A stretch of DNA of 5,102 nucleotides, from contig JAPPPH010000008.1 of the NCBI GenBank assembly GCA_028817635.1, positions 1 to 5,102 on the forward strand, in the 5' to 3' direction. This DNA comes from Verrucomicrobiales bacterium. GTDB lineage: Bacteria > Verrucomicrobiota > Verrucomicrobiia > Limisphaerales > UBA1096. The notes beneath the pieces were generated by a model. The model made no database searches. It was not told the DNA's origin and saw nothing but the letters and a program-made list of their open reading frames with translations. Of this stretch, positions 1-4,584 are shown piece after piece (within the stretch, counting starts at the first letter, position 1; each line of letters begins with the position of its first letter). The translations under genes and the position numbers were made by a program.

Positions 1-462
1 CCGGTCGTGAATTTCAACCGGTACATTCTGCGATACACTCAACAGTGTTTGTCTCAGCCTTTCACATATAGGCTCGGCAAATGGGATATGACCAACTATT
101 CCTCCCCCAAAGAAAGTATGTGTTTCGGACTGCTTGGTATTGTCGATGAATTGATCGACCAGCACGATATCACATGGCGCGTATTTCTCTTGTAGCGACC
201 CCACTGCACTGGCGCTGATAATCCATGAAACACCCAGTTGTTTCATGGCCCAAATGTTGGCTCGATGGTTTAATTCACTCGGCATGATTCGATGTCCTCT
301 CCCGTGGCGGGGGAGAAACACCACTTCTCTGCCTTCTAGGTTCCCAACTAAAAACTCATCAGAGGGCGACCCGAATGGGGTGCTCACTTCAGTCCATTTT
401 TCAGCTTCAAAGCCTTCAATCTCATAAAGCCCGCTTCCACCGATGATGCCAATTTTTTCCAT
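1..462 (-). CDS. mtnP: S-methyl-5'-thioadenosine phosphorylase, N-terminal half (partial at window edge)
   Basis: Phosphorolysis of 5'-methylthioadenosine to adenine and 5-methylthioribose-1-phosphate, a cytosolic step in methionine/purine salvage. The leftward frame from ATG 462-460 is open for 154 codons to the window edge; family members are about 270-300 residues, so roughly half is present. Visible motifs match the MTAP branch of the PNP/UDP phosphorylase superfamily: GGSGLY (residues 8-13, phosphate loop), TPFGSPSD (33-40), RHGRGHR (52-58), PSELNHRANIWA (61-72), a SASAVGSL stretch (about 83-90), DIVLVDQFID (98-107) and a HIPFAEP stretch. These align closely by memory with human MTAP, including the VDQFID and HIP-AEP blocks. 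The human phosphate-site TTACGS is ASAVGS here. No convincing Shine-Dalgarno precedes the ATG. The gene lies 59 bp downstream of the M23 gene on the same strand, separated by an AT-only stretch that may hold its own promoter. Relaxed specificity toward inosine or adenosine cannot be excluded because the C-terminal specificity region is outside the window. Confidence 0.93.
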   Translation of the reverse strand, partial: MEKIGIIGGSGLYEIEGFEAEKWTEVSTPFGSPSDEFLVGNLEGREVVFLPRHGRGHRIMPSELNHRANIWAMKQLGVSWIISASAVGSLQEKYAPCDIVLVDQFIDNTKQSETHTFFGGGIVGHIPFAEPICERLRQTLLSVSQNVPVEIHDR

Positions 463-521
463 GCAAAGAAGTATCAAATAACAGTTAGTTAATAAGTAAA
501 ACTTATATATATTATATAATA
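463..521 (-). promoter_or_regulatory. AT-rich gap between the M23 gene and mtnP, with palindromes
   Basis: A 59-bp gap, almost only A and T between about 486 and 526. ATATTATATAATAT (509-522) is a perfect 14-bp palindrome touching the M23 stop codon, and ATAAGT/ACTTAT (492-497/501-506) forms a 3-base-loop hairpin. On the leftward strand TATAAT and TATATA hexamers occur, so a -10 region for mtnP is plausible, but -35 choices are poor (TTACAG inside the end of the M23 gene, 17 bp from a TATATA). It is not GC-stemmed and so not a typical intrinsic terminator. Confidence 0.35.
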
Positions 522-1532
522 TTATTCTGTAATTAGTTGGGCGTGTTTTTTTCCTTTAGCGGTAAGGACCCATTGTTGGCCTTTTTTAAAGACCAGTTTT
601 CGGCAGGGGGCGGCCTTGTAAACTTCAGGGTTTACCTCTATCAGACGTACCTCATTTTGTTTCAAATCATCAATGTTTATGGGGATAATCATTATCGGGA
701 GGCCGTTTGTGTTTAGGTGAATTTCATAGGCTCCGGATGGGTTGGTTCCTATATTTTGACTGAGGAGTTGAGGGAATCTCTTAGCCCAATCCAAATTCGC
801 TTTCCTTATTTTTAATCGACATAGCACTGGCTGAGATTGAATAAACTGAAGCAGGCTAAACGATCGTTTGTTGGCATTGGCGTTTCGTTGTTCCATGAAA
901 ACTTTCCATGGGTCGATGCCGATTAGGTTCTGGCCATTCCACATACCGTGATCGTTGCGTTGCCCTGGAAAGTTATTTTTGTACCAAGTTGGAAAATCGT
1001 CATTGGCCAGAAGATTTATCTCGAAATGTAAGTGCGCTCGCTCTCTTGAAATCCCCTGTCGGGTGTTTGCTGTGCGGCCCATGACGGCGATAATCTCGCC
1101 TGTTTTCTTGAAATGGCCGACTCGAAGTCCATCGGTAATTTTCCTCAAATGGGCGTAAAGGGTATACACGGTCAGCCCATCGACGGTGTGTTTCATAACG
1201 ATGTAGTTGCCATAATTAGAGAGTCCGGGCTTGGCATTGATGTAAACAATGACGCCATCGGCGGCCGCACTGATGGGGTCTATTGGCTCTCCTTTTTCAT
1301 CTCGTTGAATGCATTTGATGTCGAGACCCTCGTGCATTTGCCAACCCTCGGAACGGACACAGCCGAAGGTACCGCTTGGCCAAGTGCGCCCTACTGTCGG
1401 AGTAAAGTAATCGGCTTCCCGACCGGGCTCGAAGAGGGCGCTGTTCGGTGTGGGGAGTTGGAACGCTTGGCCAAGTGCACTGTCCCCTTGGCCAAGCGCA
1501 ATCAGGAATAGGAGAGCCAGTGGCCGGATCAT
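522..1532 (-). CDS. exported M23-family (LytM-like) metallopeptidase with uncharacterised C-terminal region
   Basis: A 336-residue probable cell-wall hydrolase or an inactive-type regulator of one. Residues 1 to about 23 form a signal peptide (MIRPLALLFLIALG, with a likely cut near LGQA/FQ). The M23 core spans about 48-175. It has HEGLD with the zinc ligands His67 and Asp71 (HxxxD), YAHL with His128, and AHLHFE with His167 and His169 (HxH). All expected zinc and catalytic residues are present, so it should be active on peptidoglycan cross-bridges; the substrate is inference. Cys58 and Cys74 flank the first motif and Cys238 and Cys310 lie in the C-terminal part, so disulfides are possible in the periplasm. 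Residues about 215-336 follow an Asn/Ala-rich linker and match no family I recognise. The start at 1532 is chosen because it gives a proper signal peptide and overlaps the upstream stop as TGATG, implying translational coupling. A longer in-frame start at 1607 would bury the signal peptide behind 25 polar residues. The stop TAA is at 524-522. Confidence 0.9.
   Translation of the reverse strand: MIRPLALLFLIALGQGDSALGQAFQLPTPNSALFEPGREADYFTPTVGRTWPSGTFGCVRSEGWQMHEGLDIKCIQRDEKGEPIDPISAAADGVIVYINAKPGLSNYGNYIVMKHTVDGLTVYTLYAHLRKITDGLRVGHFKKTGEIIAVMGRTANTRQGISRERAHLHFEINLLANDDFPTWYKNNFPGQRNDHGMWNGQNLIGIDPWKVFMEQRNANANKRSFSLLQFIQSQPVLCRLKIRKANLDWAKRFPQLLSQNIGTNPSGAYEIHLNTNGLPIMIIPINIDDLKQNEVRLIEVNPEVYKAAPCRKLVFKKGQQWVLTAKGKKHAQLITE
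1375..1384. repeat. iterated palindrome CTTGGCCAAG, copy 1 (inside M23 gene)
   Basis: Exact 10-bp palindrome; flanks extend the symmetry imperfectly (CG on the left, TG on the right). Read leftward it encodes part of Thr-Trp-Pro-Ser (residues 50-53 of the M23 protein), so its codon phase differs from copies 2 and 3 in the same gene. Confidence 0.7.
1466..1475. repeat. iterated palindrome CTTGGCCAAG, copy 2 (M23 signal peptide)
   Basis: Exact 10-bp palindrome, encoding Leu-Gly-Gln (20-22) on the leftward strand near the signal-peptide cleavage zone. Its centre is 21 bp from the centre of copy 3, in the same codon phase, so the pair gives a repeated ALGQ. Confidence 0.7.
1487..1496. repeat. 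iterated palindrome CTTGGCCAAG, copy 3 (M23 signal peptide)
   Basis: Exact 10-bp palindrome, encoding Leu-Gly-Gln (13-15) of the M23 protein at the end of the hydrophobic core. The right flank is CGC, matching the extended consensus arm. Confidence 0.7.
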
Positions 1533-2035
1533 CAGTTGTTTTTCTGGATTTCCTTGATGGCGTTGGTCAGCCCGGTAACGATTTGCTCCGCCTCTTCGCG
1601 TGAACAATCAGGCGTAAACCGGAGGATCCCCGTTGTTTTTCGTGTGGTGATCATCGGGGCAGCCAACATCCTTGCATCGGTGAACTGGCAAAAAATGGCC
1701 ATCCGTTTGCCCTTGGACGAAGTCGTGAAACTCTCCAACACAGCAGTGCCGTGGCGGTTAAACTGGAATTGCAGTGCAAAGCCGCCGCGTGCCTCCATCA
1801 GGGTGACTCGTTCAAGATCGGCCGTGTCGAGGAACGGTTTGCTATTGACGTAAAAGATAAATGGATCAGCCCGGTACATGGCGACTCGTTTGGAAAACTT
1901 GGTGCCGTCGTTGTTTTGCTCGAGGTAAATATTGATGAGCGCATAGTTCTCCCCAGGCTTTTTGTCCTTGCCTGTTTTGCATCCCATTCCAAGGCTTGCC
2001 ACGATGGCCAAAGCCAATAAATAGTGTTTGAACAT
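1532..2035 (-). CDS. exported probable lipoprotein with SecD P1-head-like domain
   Basis: A protein of 167 residues from the chosen start, function unknown. Residues 1-18 (MFKHYLLALAIVASLGMG) form a hydrophobic export signal ending at Cys19. The lipobox is atypical: Gly at -3 and Met at -2, where Leu and Ala/Ser are usual, so lipidation is probable but not certain. A charged linker (KTGKDKKPGEN) follows. Residues about 60-162 resemble the head subdomain of the SecD/SecDF periplasmic P1 region: a beta-strand FALQFQFNRHG, then GKRMAIF (109-115), LAAPMIT (124-130), TTGILRF (134-140) and a final helix SREEAEQIVTGLTNAI (145-160). These follow the order G-R-AI, L-AP-I, G--I-F, EEA--L seen in SecD. 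No transmembrane segments follow, so it is not a translocase. It is translationally coupled to the M23 gene (TGATG). In-frame ATGs at 2053 and 2068 would lengthen the n-region; the 2035 start gives the most compact signal peptide, but none has a strong Shine-Dalgarno. Confidence 0.72.
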   Translation of the reverse strand: MFKHYLLALAIVASLGMGCKTGKDKKPGENYALINIYLEQNNDGTKFSKRVAMYRADPFIFYVNSKPFLDTADLERVTLMEARGGFALQFQFNRHGTAVLESFTTSSKGKRMAIFCQFTDARMLAAPMITTRKTTGILRFTPDCSREEAEQIVTGLTNAIKEIQKNN

Positions 2036-2079
2036 GAATCTCTGTATCCGCATAGTTCCCGGCCGCATTTGCGCGGAGA

Positions 2080-2091
2080 ATGTTTAAACAT
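2080..2091. promoter_or_regulatory. 12-bp perfect palindrome ATGTTTAAACAT, candidate operator
   Basis: The sequence reads identically on both strands and lies between the divergent lipoprotein and basic-peptide genes, directly upstream of the peptide's start. A near-copy, TGTTTGAACA at 2025-2034, overlaps the lipoprotein start codon; the two centres are 56 bp apart. A pair of sites bracketing a divergent control region would suit a dimeric repressor. An AT-rich 12-mer can arise by chance, and no regulator is encoded nearby, so this is tentative. Confidence 0.28.
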
Positions 2092-2092
2092 C

Positions 2093-2176
2093 ATGGGCAA
2101 ACAACACAACAAACTAATCAAACGTCAGCGTCGCAAGGCTTACCTAAAGCGTAAAAAGATTGCTGCCAAGAAGTAA
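2093..2176 (+). CDS. 27-residue, acid-free, highly basic peptide (possible ribosome-associated protein)
   Basis: ATG 2093 to TAA 2174-2176. The product starts MGKQHNKLIKRQRR and ends in a KRKK...AAKK tail. Thirteen of 27 residues are Lys or Arg, one is His, and there is no Asp, Glu or Cys. Such composition is typical of very small ribosomal or rRNA-binding proteins, such as Thermus bTHX or mycobacterial bS22, which also begin MG followed by basic clusters. I recognise the style and not a specific family. A GGAGA at 2075-2079 is a possible ribosome-binding site, although the 13-base spacing is long, and a 12-bp palindrome (2080-2091) fills the gap. It lies 49 bp upstream of cysK on the same strand. 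It is not a Cys-rich leader peptide, and no attenuator hairpin follows. The alternative is a chance ORF, but the regular basic helix-like pattern and the snug intergenic placement argue for a real gene. Confidence 0.68.
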   Translation: MGKQHNKLIKRQRRKAYLKRKKIAAKK

Positions 2177-2225
2177 CTAACACGGCCCGAGGGAGTCATC
2201 CACGGCTGGAATATTCGTTTTAAAA

Positions 2226-3209
2226 ATGGGACAGATATACGACAACATTGTGGACACCATTGGCAAAACTCCGCTGGTGCGCCTGAACAAGGTCACCGAG
2301 GGAGTTGACGCCACGGTTTTGTTGAAGTGCGAATTCTTCAACCCGCTTTCCAGCGTGAAGGATCGCATCGGCATGGCGATGATCGAGGACGCCGAGAAAA
2401 ATGGTGCACTCACCAAAGACACCGTCATCATCGAGCCAACCAGCGGCAACACCGGCATCGCGCTGGCCTTCGTGGCCGCAGCCAAAGGCTACAAATTGAT
2501 CCTGACCATGCCAGAGACCATGTCCCTCGAGCGCCGCACACTGTTGGCCATGCTCGGCGCTGAACTGGTGCTGACCGAGGGGCCGAAGGGCATGAAGGGT
2601 GCCATCGAAAAAGCCAACGAGCTGGCTGCCGAGACGCCCAACTCATGGATCCCACAACAGTTTGAAAACCCGGCCAACCCGGAGATTCACCGGCAAACGA
2701 CCGCCGAAGAAATTTGGAACGACACAGACGGAGCGGTGGACATCGTCGTGGCCGGCGTTGGAACCGGCGGCACGCTGACCGGCTGCTGTGAGGTGATCAA
2801 ACCGCGCAAGCCGGAGTTTCAGGCGATCGCCATGGAACCGGCCGACTCTCCGGTCATCTCCCAGACACTGGCCGGCGAAGATCTCACCCCTGGCCCGCAC
2901 AAGATTCAGGGAACCGGCGCCGGTTTCGTCCCGGGAAACCTCCATCTCAAGGGGGAGGACGGAAGCGAGCAAATCTCCGATTGTATCCGAGTCAGCAACG
3001 ACGACGCATTCGCCATGGCACGGCGCTTGGCCAAGCAGGAAGGCATCCTGTGCGGTATCTCCAGCGGGGCCAACGTTTGCGCTGCCCTCGAAGTAGCCAA
3101 GCGACCAGAGAATGCTGGCAAGACCATCGTCACAATCGCCTGTTCAACAGGTGAAAGGTATCTGAGCACCCCGTTGGCTGAAGAAGCCCGAGCTCAGGTC
3201 GGCGGCTGA
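2226..3209 (+). CDS. cysK: cysteine synthase A (O-acetylserine sulfhydrylase)
   Basis: A PLP enzyme making L-cysteine from O-acetyl-L-serine and sulfide in the cytosol, the last step of sulfate assimilation. At 327 residues it matches the family size (E. coli CysK is 323). Fold type II motifs are all in place: NPLSSVKDR (39-47) with Schiff-base Lys45; the substrate-binding loop PTSGNTG (71-77); the PLP-phosphate loop GVGTGGT (177-183); GISSGAN (277-283); and CSTGERYLST (306-315), where Ser307 is the expected partner of the pyridine nitrogen. The helix block MPETMSLERRTLLAMLGAEL (95-114) is also typical of CysK. Cystathionine beta-synthase is unlikely because there is no N-terminal heme region and no C-terminal CBS domains. 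The ATG at 2226 gives the usual N-terminus (IYDNIVDTIGKTPLVRL) but has no evident Shine-Dalgarno; the leader is AT-rich. It lies 37 bp before the aminotransferase gene with no terminator between, so co-transcription is likely. Codons near residue 267 contain one of the iterated CTTGGCCAAG palindromes. Confidence 0.96.
   Translation: MGQIYDNIVDTIGKTPLVRLNKVTEGVDATVLLKCEFFNPLSSVKDRIGMAMIEDAEKNGALTKDTVIIEPTSGNTGIALAFVAAAKGYKLILTMPETMSLERRTLLAMLGAELVLTEGPKGMKGAIEKANELAAETPNSWIPQQFENPANPEIHRQTTAEEIWNDTDGAVDIVVAGVGTGGTLTGCCEVIKPRKPEFQAIAMEPADSPVISQTLAGEDLTPGPHKIQGTGAGFVPGNLHLKGEDGSEQISDCIRVSNDDAFAMARRLAKQEGILCGISSGANVCAALEVAKRPENAGKTIVTIACSTGERYLSTPLAEEARAQVGG
3025..3036. repeat. iterated palindrome GCTTGGCCAAGC, copy 4 (inside cysK)
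   Basis: The 10-bp core at 3026-3035 extends to a perfect 12-bp palindrome. It encodes Arg-Leu-Ala-Lys (267-270) in a third codon phase relative to the M23 copies. Confidence 0.7.
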
Positions 3210-3246
3210 TATTTCTTAGCTAAGCCACTAATAATTAAATACTTAA
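3210..3246 (+). other. cysK-aminotransferase intergenic spacer with 10-bp palindrome
   Basis: A 37-bp AT-rich gap. It contains CTTAGCTAAG at 3215-3224, a perfect palindrome too short and too loop-poor to be an intrinsic terminator, followed by AT-rich sequence up to the ATG. No promoter is evident, which supports a single cysK-aminotransferase transcript. An AT-rich, structure-free region before the ATG may stand in for a Shine-Dalgarno. Confidence 0.35.
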
Positions 3247-4416
3247 ATGGATTATCCGATCTCTAGTCGGGCGGCTTCGCTCGCCCCATCGTTGACGCTG
3301 GCCATCTCGGCCAAGGCCAAGGAACTGCGTGCTGCAGGGGAAGACGTTATCGGCTTTGGCGCCGGTGAGCCGGACTTCGACACACCGCAGCACATCAAGG
3401 ATGCAGCAGCCCAAGCGCTGGCCGACGGCTTCACCAAGTACACCCCCAGCAGCGGCATTCCCGAGCTGCGCCAGGCCGTGGCCGACAAGTTTCAAAAAGA
3501 CTACGGCGTCGAGTACGAGCCGAGTCAGGTGATCGTCAACTGCGGCGGCAAGCATTCCTGCTTCAACGTCATCTACGCCACCTGCGAAGCCGGCGACGAA
3601 GTCATCATCCCAGCGCCGTACTGGTTGAGCTATCCGGAGATGGCCAAGCTCGCCGGGGCCAAGCCGGTGATCATCGAGACCACCGACGCCACCGAGTTCA
3701 AGGTCACACCGGAGCAATTGCGCGAAGCCATCACGCCCAACACCAAGCTGTTCATCCTCAACTCGCCCAGCAATCCGACTGGCTCCGTTTACACGGCCGA
3801 TGAAATCAAGGCACTGGGCGACGTTTGCGTAGAAAAAGGCGTGCTCATCATGAGCGACGACATCTACGAAAAGCTTGTCTACGACGGGGCCGAGTTCACC
3901 AGCGTCACCGGCTTCTCAGAGGAACACCTGGCGCACACCATCATCGTACACGGCCTGGCCAAGGCGTACTCGATGACCGGCTGGCGGATCGGCTTCCTCG
4001 CTGCGCCCAAACCGATCGCCCAGGCGATCAACGCGTTCCAGAGCCACAGCACCAGCAACGCCACCTCTTTCGCGCAGAAGGGAGCCGTAGCCGCGCTCAC
4101 CGGGCCGCAAACCCACCTCGACGAGTGGTTGACCGAGTTCAACAAACGTCGCAGCTACGCCGCCGATCGGCTGAACAACATGGCCGGCGTGAGCTGCGTC
4201 AACAGCCGAGGTGCGTTTTATCTGTTCCCGAACATCGAGGGCACCGGCTTGAAGTCGGCCGAGTTTTGCGAGCGTCTACTCGAGCAGGCCAAGGTGGCCG
4301 CCGTCCCCGGCATCGCGTTCGGCGCGGACAACAACTTCCGCATCAGCTACGCCACCAGCATGGAGAACATCAAAAACGGCATGGACCGCCTGGATGCCTT
4401 CTGCAAAACCCTGTAA
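3247..4416 (+). CDS. aspC: aspartate aminotransferase, class I/II PLP aminotransferase subgroup Ib
   Basis: Transfers an amino group between aspartate and 2-oxoglutarate; some subgroup Ib enzymes also accept prephenate or aromatic and methionine-related keto acids. At 389 residues it matches the Thermus thermophilus enzyme (385), to which long blocks align by memory. Fold type I motifs: GAGEPDFDTP (38-47), KYTPSSGIPELR (64-75), GGK with Lys101 (the position that in Thermus helps define acidic/prephenate substrate binding), APYWLSYPEM (123-132) with stacking Trp126, NSPSNPTG (172-179) with Asn176, SDDIYE (203-208) with Asp204 and Tyr207, AKAYSMTGWRIG (238-249) with Schiff-base Lys239 and phosphate-binding Arg247, and FRISYA (364-369) with alpha-carboxylate Arg365. 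His235 replaces the Asn usual two residues before the L/AAK motif. The start gives the usual N-terminus and lacks a Shine-Dalgarno. It is the last gene of the cysK unit, with a strong terminator just downstream. Other names in use for this subgroup are aspB and aatA; the exact substrate is not provable here. Confidence 0.93.
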   Translation: MDYPISSRAASLAPSLTLAISAKAKELRAAGEDVIGFGAGEPDFDTPQHIKDAAAQALADGFTKYTPSSGIPELRQAVADKFQKDYGVEYEPSQVIVNCGGKHSCFNVIYATCEAGDEVIIPAPYWLSYPEMAKLAGAKPVIIETTDATEFKVTPEQLREAITPNTKLFILNSPSNPTGSVYTADEIKALGDVCVEKGVLIMSDDIYEKLVYDGAEFTSVTGFSEEHLAHTIIVHGLAKAYSMTGWRIGFLAAPKPIAQAINAFQSHSTSNATSFAQKGAVAALTGPQTHLDEWLTEFNKRRSYAADRLNNMAGVSCVNSRGAFYLFPNIEGTGLKSAEFCERLLEQAKVAAVPGIAFGADNNFRISYATSMENIKNGMDRLDAFCKTL

Positions 4417-4436
4417 GGAATAAAAAACTCTCCAAG

Positions 4437-4462
4437 GCCCGCCCACTCAAGGCGGGCTTTTT
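4437..4462 (+). terminator. intrinsic (Rho-independent) terminator after the aminotransferase gene
   Basis: The stem GCCCGCC (4437-4443) pairs perfectly with GGCGGGC (4451-4457) around a 7-base loop (CACTCAA), followed at once by TTTTT (4458-4462). The two A residues before the stem (4434-4435) can also pair with T residues of the tract, which makes it partly bidirectional. It starts 20 bp after the TAA stop and ends the cysK-aminotransferase unit. Confidence 0.9.
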
Positions 4463-4584
4463 CATAAAACCAAGCGCTTGGCCAAGCGGAGGATTCAGGT
4501 CTTGCTATGCTGTGACGGGGCGGTAGCCTCATCGGTGCCCGCCTCGGAAATTGCTGCCGCTTGGCTGGGGTTGGCACTACCCTG
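4463..4584 (+). promoter_or_regulatory. leader/promoter region of the prepilin-like gene
   Basis: A 122-bp non-coding stretch. It contains one iterated palindrome (4475-4488), then an extended -10-like element TGCTATGCT whose TATGCT hexamer is at 4506-4511; no good -35 is seen 16-18 bp upstream. Just downstream, 4516-4523 can pair with 4539-4546 (eight pairs including one G-U, CGGGGCGG with CCGCCTCG) around a 15-base loop, which would put a hairpin at the 5' end of the transcript. No Shine-Dalgarno at normal spacing; a GGGG at 4567-4570 is 14 bases from the ATG. No known riboswitch class recognised. Confidence 0.35.
4475..4488. repeat. iterated palindrome CGCTTGGCCAAGCG, copy 5 (intergenic)
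   Basis: The longest copy, a perfect 14-bp palindrome, 12 bp after the T-tract of the terminator and outside any gene. It has no loop and no following T-run, so it is not itself an intrinsic terminator. It is the best guide to the unconstrained form of the element. Confidence 0.72.

Noticed and set aside
1533..1607. Extended N-terminus of the M23 protein from the in-frame ATG at 1607
   Set aside because: It would overlap the upstream gene by 76 bases and place 25 polar residues before a clear signal peptide; the ATG at 1532 in TGATG fits far better.
1996..2024. Rightward promoter TTGCCA ... TAAATA inside the lipoprotein 5' end
   Set aside because: The -10 match is poor and spacing is sub-optimal; not strong enough to annotate.
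2036..2068. Longer lipoprotein starts at 2053 and 2068
   Set aside because: Possible but not preferred: neither has a better ribosome-binding site, and the 2035 start already gives a complete signal peptide. Not fully excluded.
2093..2225. The basic peptide as a regulatory leader/attenuator for cysK
   Set aside because: It has no cysteine codons, and no terminator-like hairpin with a T-run lies between it and cysK.
4475..4488. Palindrome after the terminator as a second terminator
   Set aside because: The symmetry has no loop and no T-tract follows; it belongs with the four other CTTGGCCAAG copies.
3825..4526. Long overlapping rightward ORF of 233 codons in another frame of the aminotransferase gene
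   Set aside because: Its Arg/His-rich composition with no family motifs is the usual shadow of a GC-rich gene; the aminotransferase frame is unambiguous.
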